64,000 bases of DNA, from positions 1 through 64,000 of the forward strand of contig NZ_JAHUWZ010000008.1 in assembly GCF_019218755.1 (NCBI RefSeq), read 5' to 3'. The stretch is from Acidovorax sp. sif1233. GTDB lineage: Bacteria; Pseudomonadota; Gammaproteobacteria; Burkholderiales; Burkholderiaceae_C. Under the pieces are notes generated by a model that was given only the letters and a program-made list of their open reading frames with translations, was not told where the DNA came from and ran no database searches. Below, piece by piece: positions 35,732 through 44,084 of the stretch. Numbering within the stretch: the first letter of the stretch is position 1; each line of letters opens with the position of its first letter. The translations under genes were made by a program, and so were the position numbers.

Positions 35732-36354
35732 CGGCCCGGCTGGTGTACTTCATGGGCCCTTCCGGCGCGGGCAAGGACAGCCTTCTCGGCTGGCTGCACG
35801 CGCACCTGCCAGCCCCCTGCCCCGTGCACTGGGCACGGCGCACCATCAGCCGCCCCGCCGCGCCCGGCGGCGAGGCGCACGAGAGCGTGCCGCCCGAGGC
35901 CTTCGCGGCGCTGCGCGGTGAGCAGGCGTTTGCCCTGCACTGGGAGGCCAACGGCCTGGGCTATGGCATCCGGGCCGCGCAGCTCGCGCCACTGGCCCAC
36001 GGCCAATGGGTGCTGCTCAACGGTTCGCGCGCCTACCTGGCCGATGCACTGGCGCGGTTCCCCGACCTGGTGGCCGTGCACATCACCGCCAGCCCGCACG
36101 TACTGCGCGAGCGACTGCTTTCGCGCGGCCGCGAGACCCCCGGGGAGGTGGAGGCCCGCGTGCAGCGTGCGGCGGCGTTCATGCCGCCCCCGGGCGCGGC
36201 CAGCCTGGAAGTGCGCAACGACGGAACGCTGAACGACGCCGGCCAGCAACTGCTGCACGCGCTGAAGCGGTTGCCGGGCTGGCCCGCGCACGGTGGCAAA
36301 CTTTCAGGTCTTCACACCGCCCCTTCGTCAGCAAACCACCACGCCCCACCATGA
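35728..36354 (+). CDS. phnN: Ribose 1,5-bisphosphate kinase PhnN
   Basis: This 208-residue kinase of the guanylate-kinase-like fold has the P-loop GPSGAGKDS at residues 10-18, then WARRTISRPAAPGGEAHESV, and an Arg-rich lid (RERLLSRGRETPGEVEARV). PhnN phosphorylates ribose 1,5-bisphosphate to PRPP, the last step that returns the ribose from C-P lyase to nucleotide metabolism. It overlaps both neighbours by 4 bp. The C-terminal tail after LKRLPGW (about 25 residues, SGLHTAPSSANHHAPP) is unusual and probably non-functional extension up to the arsC start. Confidence 0.93.
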   Translation: MTARLVYFMGPSGAGKDSLLGWLHAHLPAPCPVHWARRTISRPAAPGGEAHESVPPEAFAALRGEQAFALHWEANGLGYGIRAAQLAPLAHGQWVLLNGSRAYLADALARFPDLVAVHITASPHVLRERLLSRGRETPGEVEARVQRAAAFMPPPGAASLEVRNDGTLNDAGQQLLHALKRLPGWPAHGGKLSGLHTAPSSANHHAPP

Positions 36355-36773
36355 CCGCCATCACCATCTATCACAACCCAAAATGCGGCACGTCCCGCAA
36401 CACGCTAGCCATGATCCGCAACAGCGGCGCCGAACCGGAAGTCATCGAATACCTCAAGACCCCGCCCGACCGTGCCACGCTGCTGGCGCTGATCGCCGCC
36501 ACGGGCGAGCCCGTGATCAACGCCGTGCGCACCAAGGAAGCGGTTTTCACCGAACTGCAACTGGATGCGCCCGGCGTCACCGATGACCAGCTGATCGACG
36601 CGATGCTGGCCCACCCCATCCTCATCAACCGCCCCCTCGTCGCAACGCCGCTGGGCACGCGGCTGTGCCGTCCCTCGGAAAAGGTGCTGGACATCCTGCC
36701 CTCGCCCCAGCAAGGCGCCTTCACCAAGGAAGATGGCGAGGTCGTCGTCAACGCCCAGGGCCAGCGTGTCTGA
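36351..36773 (+). CDS. arsC: Arsenate reductase, ArsC/Spx (glutaredoxin-linked) family
   Basis: This 140-residue protein begins MTAITIYHNPKCGTSRNT with catalytic Cys12. The partner arginines fall in INRPLVATPLGTRLCRPSEKV, as in plasmid R773 ArsC. It reduces arsenate to arsenite using glutathione and glutaredoxin. Its ATG overlaps the phnN stop codon, so it is translationally coupled to the phosphonate operon. No arsR, arsB or acr3 is adjacent; the next gene is an MFS transporter that might export the product. Confidence 0.92.
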   Translation: MTAITIYHNPKCGTSRNTLAMIRNSGAEPEVIEYLKTPPDRATLLALIAATGEPVINAVRTKEAVFTELQLDAPGVTDDQLIDAMLAHPILINRPLVATPLGTRLCRPSEKVLDILPSPQQGAFTKEDGEVVVNAQGQRV

Positions 36774-36794
36774 GACCGTGGCGCCTCGCACGGC

Positions 36795-37988
36795 ATGAGC
36801 GCCGCGCCACAGCGCTGGACCGTGGCGCGCCTGGGCACGGCCCAGACCCTGGCCTGGGCCTCGTCCTACTACCTGCCCGCCATGCTGGCCGTGCCCATGG
36901 CGCGCGACCTGGGCGTGGCCACGCCCACCGTGTTCGCCGCGTTCTCGCTGGCGCTCATCGTGTCGGCCCTGCTGGGGCCGCTGGCGGGTCGGACCATCGA
37001 CCGCCATGGCGGCCGGCCGGTGCTGGTGGGCACCAACCTGCTGTTTGCCGCCAGCCTGGCGGGCATGGCACTGGCACAGGGCCCGGTGGGCCTGTTTGCC
37101 GCCTGGGTGCTGATGGGCGTGGCCATGGGATCGGGCCTGTACGAAGCGGCCTTTGCCACGCTGGTGCGCCTGTATGGGCAGGGCGCGCGCGGCGCCATCA
37201 CCGGCATCACGCTGATCGCGGGCTTTGCCAGCACGGTGGGCTGGCCGCTGTCGGCCTGGATGGAGGTGCACTGGGGCTGGCGCGGCGCGTGCGCGGGCTG
37301 GGCCGCGCTGCACCTGCTGGTGGGCGTGCCGCTGAATGGCTGGCTGCCCCGCACCGCGCCCGGCGAGCATGCCCCGGCCGCACCAGCGGGCACCGACCCC
37401 GCCGCCACGCCGGTGGCGCCCGCAGTGCCTGCGCCAGGCCACGCTGTGCGCACCACCGTGCTGCTGTCCTTCGTTTTCGCCGTCACCTGGTTCACCAGCA
37501 CGGCCATGGCCGCCCACCTGCCGCGCCTGCTGCAGGCCAGCGGCACCTCGCTGCAGGCGGCGGTGGCCCTGGCCGCACTGGTCGGCCCGGCCCAGGTGGC
37601 GGCGCGGTTGCTGGAGTTCGGCTTCCTGCGCCGCCTGCACCCCTTGCTGTCTGCGCAGCTGGCGGCCGCGGCCCACCCGGTGGGCGCGGCCTTGCTCATG
37701 GTGGTGGGCGGCCCGGCCGCGCTGGTGTTCACCGTGCTGCACGGGGCCGGCAACGGCATCCTGACCATCGCCAAGGGCACGCTGCCGCTGGTGTTGTTCG
37801 GGCCCGCCGGCTACGGCGCGCGCCAGGGCCTGATGATGGTGCCCGCCCGCGTGGCGCAGGCCTTCGCGCCGGTGCTGTTCGGCATGCTGCTCGATGGCGT
37901 GGGCGCAGCCGCCCTGTGGGCCACCACGCTGCTAGGCCTCGCGGCGCTGGCGGCGCTGTGGGTTCTGCGGCCGGTGGCGCGGCCCTGA
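36795..37988 (+). CDS. MFS transporter downstream of arsC
   Basis: This 397-residue protein has twelve hydrophobic segments in two halves. The loop signature GRTIDRHGGRPVLVG between helices 2 and 3 is the MFS motif A. The central cytoplasmic linker (residues about 190-217) is Pro/Ala-rich. It starts 21 bp after arsC on the same strand and may be co-transcribed. Substrate is unknown; arsenic or phosphonate-related export is possible from position only. Confidence 0.85.
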   Translation: MSAAPQRWTVARLGTAQTLAWASSYYLPAMLAVPMARDLGVATPTVFAAFSLALIVSALLGPLAGRTIDRHGGRPVLVGTNLLFAASLAGMALAQGPVGLFAAWVLMGVAMGSGLYEAAFATLVRLYGQGARGAITGITLIAGFASTVGWPLSAWMEVHWGWRGACAGWAALHLLVGVPLNGWLPRTAPGEHAPAAPAGTDPAATPVAPAVPAPGHAVRTTVLLSFVFAVTWFTSTAMAAHLPRLLQASGTSLQAAVALAALVGPAQVAARLLEFGFLRRLHPLLSAQLAAAAHPVGAALLMVVGGPAALVFTVLHGAGNGILTIAKGTLPLVLFGPAGYGARQGLMMVPARVAQAFAPVLFGMLLDGVGAAALWATTLLGLAALAALWVLRPVARP

Positions 37989-38645
37989 TCAGCCGCGCGG
38001 CGGCACAAACTCCGCGCGCGCCCGCAGCGCCGTGGAGCGCGAATGGCAGCCTTCCAGGTGGTCGTTCACGAGCCCCATGGCCTGCATGAAGGCGTACACC
38101 GTGGTGGGGCCCACGAAACTCCAGCCGCGTTTTTTCAGGTCCTTGGACAGGGCGATGGACGCGGGCGAAGTGGACAGGGTGCGCGCCACCTCGCGCGTGA
38201 GGCGCCCGGGTCGGTCGGCGGAGGAAGGCTCATAGCGCCAGGCGTAGTGCGCCAGCGATCCGAACTCGCGCCGCAGCTCCAGCACGCGCCGCGCGTTGTT
38301 GATGGTGGACTCGATCTTGCCCCGGTGGCGCACGATGGCCGCGTCCTGCACCAGGCGCTCGATGTCGGCCGGGCCGAAGGCGGCGACCTGCTCCGCGTCG
38401 AAGTGGGCAAACGCCGCGCGAAAGCCCTCGCGCTTGTTCAGGATGGTGAGCCAGCTCAGGCCCGACTGGAAACCCTCCAGGCAGATCTTCTCGAACAGCC
38501 GCCGGTCGTCCGCCACGGGAAAGCCCCATTCGTGGTCGTGGTAGTGGCGGTAGAAGGGCGTGGCCTGGCACCAGGCGCAGCGCGGGCAACCGGCCTCGTC
38601 GGCGAACAGGCCGGCAGGCAGGTCGGGGGTGGGTTCGGCGGTCAT
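37989..38645 (-). CDS. tag: DNA-3-methyladenine glycosylase I
   Basis: This 218-residue base-excision enzyme excises 3-methyladenine. I start it at ATG 38645 (MTAEPTPDL); an ATG three codons upstream is also possible. RCAWC followed by YHDHEWGFPVADDRRLFEKI, and the C-terminal MGLVNDHLEGCHSR, supply the zinc ligands known in Tag (Cys, His, His, Cys). The catalytic pocket region FEKICLEGFQSGLSW is conserved. The N-terminus is about 20 residues longer than in E. coli Tag and carries extra cysteines (CPRC). It converges with the MFS gene. Confidence 0.93.
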   Translation of the reverse strand: MTAEPTPDLPAGLFADEAGCPRCAWCQATPFYRHYHDHEWGFPVADDRRLFEKICLEGFQSGLSWLTILNKREGFRAAFAHFDAEQVAAFGPADIERLVQDAAIVRHRGKIESTINNARRVLELRREFGSLAHYAWRYEPSSADRPGRLTREVARTLSTSPASIALSKDLKKRGWSFVGPTTVYAFMQAMGLVNDHLEGCHSRSTALRARAEFVPPRG

Positions 38646-38730
38646 GCGCCGCATTCTAGAAACTGCACCGGCCACGCTGCTGACAACCGTTCGCACGCCC
38701 GGCGCGATCTTCTGCCCATAAACTGCCCCC

Positions 38731-39885
38731 ATGCGCCAGTTTCTCCCCCGCCTGCGGGCCGTGTCCGCCCCGTTGCTTTGCCTTGCATTGTCCGGGTGTG
38801 CCAGCACGACCGGTTCGCTGGGCTACTACTGGCAGTCCATGGTGGGGCATCTGGAACTCATGCAGTCGGCCGAGCCCATCGACCGCTGGGTGGCACGCAC
38901 CGACATCGCGCCCGCGCTGCGCGAGCGCCTGCGGCTGGCGCAGCGCGCCCGGGCCTTCGCCGTGGCCGAGCTGGGCCTGCCCGACAACGCAAGCTACCGC
39001 CGCTACGCCGACCTGAAACGCCCCGCCGCCGTGTGGAACGTGGTGGCCGCGCCGCCCTACGCGCTCACGCTGCACACCTGGTGCTTTCCGGTCACGGGCT
39101 GCATCGGCTACCGCGGCTACTTCGCCCAGGCCGACGCCCAGGCCGAGGCCGACCAGCTCGCCGCGCAGGGGCTGGAGGTGGAGGTGTACGGCGTGCCCGC
39201 GTACTCCACGCTGGGCTACATGAACTGGGCGGGGGGCGACCCGCTGCTTTCCACCTTCATCGCCTGGCCCGAGGGCGACTTCGTGCGCCTGCTGTTCCAC
39301 GAACTGGCGCACCAGGTGGTGTATGCCGAAGGGGACACGCTGTTCAACGAGTCCTTTGCCACGGCGGTCGAACGCATTGGCGTGGCGCGGTGGCTGGCCA
39401 CCCATTCCACCCCCCAGGCGCGCGAGGCCTACGCCACCAGCGAGGCGCGGCGCGGCGCGTTCCGCGCGCTCACGCGCGCCACGCGCGAGCAGCTGGCCGC
39501 CATCTATGCACAAAAAGATGCCCTGGCGCTGGAGGATCAAGCGCTGAATGCTATTAAAAATGAAGCAATGCAGGCATTCCGCGGGCGCTACGCCCAACTG
39601 CGCGCGCAGTGGCTGGGCACGGCTTCGGGCACCCAGCCTTCGGTCACCACGGCCCAGGTGGCGGGCTACGACCGCTGGGTGGCCAAGGCCAACAACGCGA
39701 GCTTTGCCGCCCAGGCGGCCTACGACGAACTCGTGCCCGCGTTCGAGGCCCTTTTCGAACAGCAGGGCCGCGACTGGCCCCGGTTTTATGATGCCGTACG
39801 GCAGCTGGCGCAGCAGCCCCAGCCGCAGCGCCGCGAGGCCTTGCGTGCCCTGCTGCCCGCGCAGCCCCCACAAAAATCCTCTTAA
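38731..39885 (+). CDS. Predicted lipoprotein aminopeptidase carrying an in-frame repeat
   Basis: This 384-residue protein starts with a lipoprotein signal (RAVSAPLLCLALSGCASTTG, lipidated Cys near residue 24). It matches the predicted aminopeptidase family PF10023: WQSMVGHLELM near the mature N-terminus, and the gluzincin motif H190-E-L-A-H194 with E207 downstream in TLFNESFATAVE. Residues 261-278 (QKDALALEDQALNAIKNE) are encoded by a family 1 repeat; they fall in a predicted helix, so the insert could be tolerated. It should be anchored to the outer membrane facing the periplasm. Physiological substrate unknown. Confidence 0.87.
   Translation: MRQFLPRLRAVSAPLLCLALSGCASTTGSLGYYWQSMVGHLELMQSAEPIDRWVARTDIAPALRERLRLAQRARAFAVAELGLPDNASYRRYADLKRPAAVWNVVAAPPYALTLHTWCFPVTGCIGYRGYFAQADAQAEADQLAAQGLEVEVYGVPAYSTLGYMNWAGGDPLLSTFIAWPEGDFVRLLFHELAHQVVYAEGDTLFNESFATAVERIGVARWLATHSTPQAREAYATSEARRGAFRALTRATREQLAAIYAQKDALALEDQALNAIKNEAMQAFRGRYAQLRAQWLGTASGTQPSVTTAQVAGYDRWVAKANNASFAAQAAYDELVPAFEALFEQQGRDWPRFYDAVRQLAQQPQPQRREALRALLPAQPPQKSS
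39511..39565 (-). repeat. Short dispersed repeat, family 1, copy F (inside a gene)
   Basis: On the minus strand it reads GCTTCATTTTTAATAGCATT, then CAGCGCTTGATCCTCCAGCG, then CCAGGGCATCTTTTTG. It is translated in frame as residues 261-278 of the aminopeptidase. GC content drops sharply against the surrounding gene. Confidence 0.78.
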
Positions 39886-39896
39886 GGAGACACCCT

Positions 39897-40304
39897 GTGC
39901 CTGACATCCACATCCATCGCGAACACCACCTGGGCCTGAAAGAGGCCCGCAAGATCGCCTTCTCCTGGGCCGAGAAGGCCGAGGAAAAATTCGACATGGA
40001 ATGTGTCTATGAAGAGGGCGACACAGAAGACACGCTCACCTTCACGCGCTCGGGCGTCAAGGGCACGCTGCTCGTGGACGCGCGGCAGTTCGAGATGAAG
40101 GCCCAGCTGGGTTTTCTGTTCGGCGCGTTCAAGGACCGCATCGAGGCCGAAATTGGCGAACAGCTCGATGCCCTGCTCAATGCGCCCCACCCCGGCACCA
40201 AGAAGCCCGCCGCCGACAAGAAGAAACACGCGGCAGAGGCGGGTGCCGGCAAGCCGGGTACCAAGGCGGCGGCCAAACCTGCGGCCAAGGCCAAGAAGGC
40301 GTAG
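39897..40304 (+). CDS. Polyhydroxyalkanoate system protein
   Basis: This 135-residue protein starts at a GTG at 39897 with AAGGAGA six bases upstream. The start PDIHIHREHHLGLKEARKIA and TLTFTRSGVKGTLLVDARQFEMKAQLGFLFGAFKDRIEAEI match the small family annotated as polyhydroxyalkanoic acid system protein, often near PHA granule genes. The C-terminal 35 residues are Lys/Ala-rich (KKPAADKKKHAAEAGAGKPG), like histone H1-type or granule-DNA-binding tails. No other PHA gene is in the window. Confidence 0.85.
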   Translation: MPDIHIHREHHLGLKEARKIAFSWAEKAEEKFDMECVYEEGDTEDTLTFTRSGVKGTLLVDARQFEMKAQLGFLFGAFKDRIEAEIGEQLDALLNAPHPGTKKPAADKKKHAAEAGAGKPGTKAAAKPAAKAKKA

Positions 40305-40321
40305 CCGCCAGGGCCCGGACC

Positions 40322-41026
40322 ATGACATCCACCGCCACCGGCACCGCCGCCCACAGCCCGGCGTTCGACACCCTGTCCGCGCTGCTTCACACCCGCTACA
40401 GCTGCCGCGCCTTTCTGCCCGAACCCCTGCCGCGCACCACCATGCAAGCCATCCTGGCCACCGCGCAACGCACGGCCTCGTGGTGCAACGCGCAGCCCTG
40501 GCAGCTCACCATTGCCAGCGGCGCCACGCTCGAGCGCCTGCGCGGCGCACTGCAGTCGCACATGGCCGCGGCAGCCCCTGCGCCCGACCTGCCCTGGCCC
40601 CGCGAATACCGGGGCGTGTACCAGGAGCGGCGGCGTGAATGCGGCTGGGGCCTGTACGAGGCCCTGGGCATCGCCAAGGGCGACCGCGAGGCCTCGGCGC
40701 AACAGGCGGCGCAGAACTTCACGATGTTCGGCGCGCCGCATGTGGCCATCGTCAGCAGCGACGAGGCGCTGGGCGTCTATGGCGCGGTGGACTGCGGCGC
40801 GTACGTGTCAAGCTTCATGCTGGCCGCGCACAGCCTGGGCGTGGGCTCCATCGCGCAGGCCGCGCTGGCCTCGTACCCCGGCGTGCTGCGCGAGGTGCTG
40901 GGCATCGGCGCGGACCGCACCATCGTCTGCGGCATCTCGTTCGGCCTGGCCGACCCCGCGCACCCCGCCAACCACTTTCGCACCACGCGGGCAGACCCTG
41001 CCGACAGCGTGGTGTGGCACGACTGA
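40322..41026 (+). CDS. Nitroreductase family protein
   Basis: This 234-residue FMN-dependent nitroreductase-fold protein has the FMN-binding start HTRYSCRAFLPEPLPRTTMQ and RTASWCNAQPWQL, and later SFMLAAHSLGVGSIAQAAL and FGLADPAHPANHFRTTRAD. Such enzymes reduce nitro compounds, quinones or other electron acceptors with NAD(P)H. It starts 17 bp after the PHA-system gene and converges with the cyclodeaminase gene. Substrate unknown. Confidence 0.88.
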   Translation: MTSTATGTAAHSPAFDTLSALLHTRYSCRAFLPEPLPRTTMQAILATAQRTASWCNAQPWQLTIASGATLERLRGALQSHMAAAAPAPDLPWPREYRGVYQERRRECGWGLYEALGIAKGDREASAQQAAQNFTMFGAPHVAIVSSDEALGVYGAVDCGAYVSSFMLAAHSLGVGSIAQAALASYPGVLREVLGIGADRTIVCGISFGLADPAHPANHFRTTRADPADSVVWHD

Positions 41027-41042
41027 CGGGGCGGGCACGTCC

Positions 41043-42104
41043 TCAGGCCGCCGCGCGCAGCAAGGGGCCGCGCGCGTGCAGCACGCCAAACAGGTTCTTG
41101 GGGTCGGACAGTTCGGGGATGAGTTCGATGGGCTGGCCCACCCCCAGTTCGGCTGCGGCATGGCGCATGAACCGCAGCGCGGAAAAATCCTCCAGCGCGA
41201 AGCCCACCGAGTCGAACACGGTCACCTGCGCATCGCTGCCGCGGCCCGGCAGGCGGCCCGCCAGCACCTCCCACAACTCGGTCACCGCGAAGTCGGACGG
41301 CAGTTGCTGGATATCGCCCTCGATGCGCGTCTGCGGCGCATATTCGACGAACACCTGCGCCTGGCGCAACACGTCGGCATGCAGCTCCGTCTTGCCGGGG
41401 CAGTCGCCGCCCACCGCATTGATGTGCATGCCGGGCGCCAGCATGTCCGGCGTGAGGATGGTGGCGTTGGTCTTGTCGGCCGTCACCGTGGTCACGATGT
41501 CGGCGCCGCGCACGGCCTCGGCCGCGCTGGCGCAGGCCACGGTGCGCAGGCCGCCGCCCTGCAGGTTGGCCTGCAGCTTGGCGGTGGCGGCCGGGTCGGT
41601 GTCGAACAACCGCAGCGTGTCGACGCCCAGCAGGTGGTGGAACGCCAGCGCCTGGAACTCGCTTTGCGCACCGTTGCCGATGAGCGCCATGGTGCGCGCG
41701 CCAGGGCGTGCCAGGGCACGTGCGGCCACCGCCGACATGGCGGCCGTGCGCAGCGCCGTGGTGAGCGTGAGCTCGCTCAGCAGCAGGGGCGCCCCCGTGG
41801 CCACGTCGGCCAGCACGCCGAACGCCATCACGGTCGACAGGCCCAGCCGGGTGTTGCGCGGGTGGCCGTTGACGTACTTGAAGGCATACGTCTCCCCGTC
41901 GGCGATGGGCATGAGCTCGATCACGCCGTCCCGCGAATGGCTGGCCACGCGCGCCGACTTGTCGAACGCCTGCCAGCGCAGGAAATCGGCATGGATGTTG
42001 TCGGCGATGCCGCGCAGGCAGGCCTCGATGCCCTTGCGGCGCACCAGGTCGATGACATCGGGCGCGCTGAGGTACAGGGTGGTGAAGGTGTTCTGGGAAC
42101 GCAT
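41043..42104 (-). CDS. Ornithine cyclodeaminase/mu-crystallin family protein
   Basis: This 353-residue NAD(P)-dependent protein starts at ATG 42104, with CGGAGA ten bases upstream. Rossmann motif ALIGNGAQSEFQALAF lies near residue 140, and the substrate region FKYVNGHPRNTRLGLSTVMAFG near 75-96; INAVGGDCPGKTELHADVL is also conserved. The family includes ornithine cyclodeaminase, alanine dehydrogenase and ketimine reductases. NCBI-type naming would be ornithine cyclodeaminase, but activity is not settled by sequence. Confidence 0.88.
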   Translation of the reverse strand: MRSQNTFTTLYLSAPDVIDLVRRKGIEACLRGIADNIHADFLRWQAFDKSARVASHSRDGVIELMPIADGETYAFKYVNGHPRNTRLGLSTVMAFGVLADVATGAPLLLSELTLTTALRTAAMSAVAARALARPGARTMALIGNGAQSEFQALAFHHLLGVDTLRLFDTDPAATAKLQANLQGGGLRTVACASAAEAVRGADIVTTVTADKTNATILTPDMLAPGMHINAVGGDCPGKTELHADVLRQAQVFVEYAPQTRIEGDIQQLPSDFAVTELWEVLAGRLPGRGSDAQVTVFDSVGFALEDFSALRFMRHAAAELGVGQPIELIPELSDPKNLFGVLHARGPLLRAAA

Positions 42105-42263
42105 GGTGCTTGTCTCCGTAAGGGATGGGACAAGTTTCCCGGAGCGCCGCAGCAATGTGAATCGCCAGAACTGCCGCATATTGCAGGCCGGGTTGGCGAA
42201 ACGGCAGCGCAAACTGCCCTTCTGCCCAATCCCGCGCACCACCTCTGTCTCAGCCTCTTCTGG

Positions 42264-42992
42264 CTACACCTGCCCGTTCAGGCGGCGTGCCGCCTCCAGC
42301 ACCGGCTTCACGTAGCGCTCGTCATAGCGGTGCGCGGGCATGGTCAGCGTGACCGCCGCCGCCAGGCTGCCATCGGCATGGAACACCGGTGCCGAGATTC
42401 CGGCGACCTCGTCGAGCCGGTCGCCCACGCTGGCGGCATAGCCATCGGCCCGGATGCGCGCATGCAGCGCGCGGTCCCGCGCGCCCGGCACGCGCCCGGG
42501 CGCCGGATCGAACGCCACCAGCACCCGCCCGCCCGTGCCGCGCTCGAGCGGCAGCAGATCGCCCGCGCGGATGTGGTCGCGCACGGGGTGTGGCGAATCC
42601 ACCCGGAACTGGCACAGGCGCACGTCCCCCTGGCGCACGTGGTAGGCCGCGCTTTCGCCCGTGGCGGCCACCAGATCGCGCAGCACCGGCAGCACCACCC
42701 GGTCGAGGGAGAACGCGGCGGCGTACAGCGCATACAGCCGCGCCACCTCGGGGCCCAGGGCGTAGCGACCGTCCGCGAGCCGCTGCACCCATCGTGCATG
42801 CTCCAGCGATGCGAGCAGGCGCAGCGCCGTGCTCTTGTGCAGCTGCGTGCGCGCGGCCAGTTCCGCGAGCGGCAGGGCACCGTCGCCCTGCCGGAACGCA
42901 CCCAGCAGCGTGAGCGCGCGGTCCACGGCCGCCACGCCGCCCGGTGCGGCATCGGCATCGGCCAGGGATTCATGGGCGGATTTGCGGGGCAT
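42264..42992 (-). CDS. IclR-family transcriptional regulator
   Basis: This 242-residue regulator starts at ATG 42992 (MPRKSAHESLADADA). The winged-helix part (AAVDRALTLLGAFRQGDGAL, LAARTQLHKSTALRLLASLEHARWVQR) is followed by an IclR effector domain (PVLRDLVAATGESAAYHVRQG, GISAPVFHADGSLAAAVTLT). It is divergent from the HMG-CoA-lyase-like/CaiB pair and probably regulates it; a candidate operator lies at 43071-43094. It may sense an acid or CoA ester from that pathway. Confidence 0.92.
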   Translation of the reverse strand: MPRKSAHESLADADAAPGGVAAVDRALTLLGAFRQGDGALPLAELAARTQLHKSTALRLLASLEHARWVQRLADGRYALGPEVARLYALYAAAFSLDRVVLPVLRDLVAATGESAAYHVRQGDVRLCQFRVDSPHPVRDHIRAGDLLPLERGTGGRVLVAFDPAPGRVPGARDRALHARIRADGYAASVGDRLDEVAGISAPVFHADGSLAAAVTLTMPAHRYDERYVKPVLEAARRLNGQV

Positions 42993-43070
42993 GCGGGCGC
43001 GGGGTGGAAACAGGACGCAGGGGCGGGGGCTTGACGCGAAAGCGCAAACCGTCAATCATTTCAATAGAAA

Positions 43071-43094
43071 GAACTTCGTTCCATCTATTAGAAC
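43071..43094. promoter_or_regulatory. Candidate IclR operator
   Basis: Three half-sites GAAC-TTC-GTTC and a further GAAC nine bases on (43071-43094) form two overlapping inverted repeats in the divergent space. GTTC/GAAC dyads are used by several IclR-type regulators. Assignment is inferred. Confidence 0.45.
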
Positions 43095-43151
43095 GACAAC
43101 CCTCCGCAGCGTCAAGCCCCGGCGCTCGGCCAGCCCCGCAGGAATCCGCCC

Positions 43152-44084
43152 ATGCCCGTCCCCGACATCCTCATCAGCGAAGTAGGCCCGCGCGACGGCC
43201 TGCAGTCCGTGAAGGCCACCATGCCCACGGGTGACAAGCTGCGCTGGATCGACGCGCTCGTGGCGGCGGGCCTGCGCGAGATCGAGGTCGGCTCGTTCGT
43301 GCCCGCGCGCCTGCTGCCCCAGATGGCCGACGTGGCCGAGGTGGTGCGCCACGCGCTCACCCACCCCGGCATCACCGTGATGGCCCTGGTACCCAACCTG
43401 CGCGGCGCCGAGGCCGCGCTGGCCAGCGGCGTGCACAAGATCACGCTGCCCGTGTCGGCCAGCGCGGCGCATTCACTGGCCAACGTGCGCAAGAGCCCGG
43501 AGGCCATGGTGGACGAGCTGCACGCCATCACCCGCCTGCGCGCCGAGACCGCGCCACAGGTGCTGGTGGAAGTGGGCATTTCCACCGCGTTCGGCTGCAC
43601 GCTGCAGGGCGAGGTGCCCGAGGACGACGTGATCCGCCTGGCCGCCAGTTGCGTGGCGGCGGGCGTGGACGAGGTTGGCCTGTCGGACACCACCGGCATG
43701 GCCAACCCCGCGCAGGTGCGGCGCCTGTTCACGCGGCTGCGCAGCGAGATCGGCCCGCGCGCGGGCGCGGCCCACATGCACAACACGCGCGGCCTGGGCC
43801 TGGCCAACTGCCTGGCCGCATACGACGTGGGCGTGCGCACCTTCGACGCATCGCTGGGCGGCCTGGGCGGCTGCCCCTATGCGCCCGGAGCCTCCGGCAA
43901 CGTGGTCACCGAAGACCTGGTGTTCATGTTCGAGGCCATGGGTCTGTCCACGGGTGTGGACCTGCACAAGCTCTTCGCGGCCCGCGTGCCGCTGCAGGCG
44001 GGGCTGCCCGGCGAACCGGTCTACGGGATGACGCCCGAGGCGGGCCTGCCCAAGGGCTGGACCCAGGAGACACCACATGCCTGA
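43152..44084 (+). CDS. Hydroxymethylglutaryl-CoA lyase-like protein
   Basis: This 310-residue TIM-barrel aldolase-type lyase has EVGPRDGLQSVKATMPTGDKL at the start, EVGSFVPARLLPQMAD, VGLSDTTGMANPAQV, and the catalytic loop GLGGCPYAPGASGNVVTEDLVFMFEAMG with its Cys. These are typical of HMG-CoA lyases. In this protein the lyase is coupled to a CoA-transferase gene (8 bp overlap), suggesting cleavage of HMG-CoA or a related acyl-CoA (such as citramalyl-CoA) formed by CoA transfer. Confidence 0.87.
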   Translation: MPVPDILISEVGPRDGLQSVKATMPTGDKLRWIDALVAAGLREIEVGSFVPARLLPQMADVAEVVRHALTHPGITVMALVPNLRGAEAALASGVHKITLPVSASAAHSLANVRKSPEAMVDELHAITRLRAETAPQVLVEVGISTAFGCTLQGEVPEDDVIRLAASCVAAGVDEVGLSDTTGMANPAQVRRLFTRLRSEIGPRAGAAHMHNTRGLGLANCLAAYDVGVRTFDASLGGLGGCPYAPGASGNVVTEDLVFMFEAMGLSTGVDLHKLFAARVPLQAGLPGEPVYGMTPEAGLPKGWTQETPHA

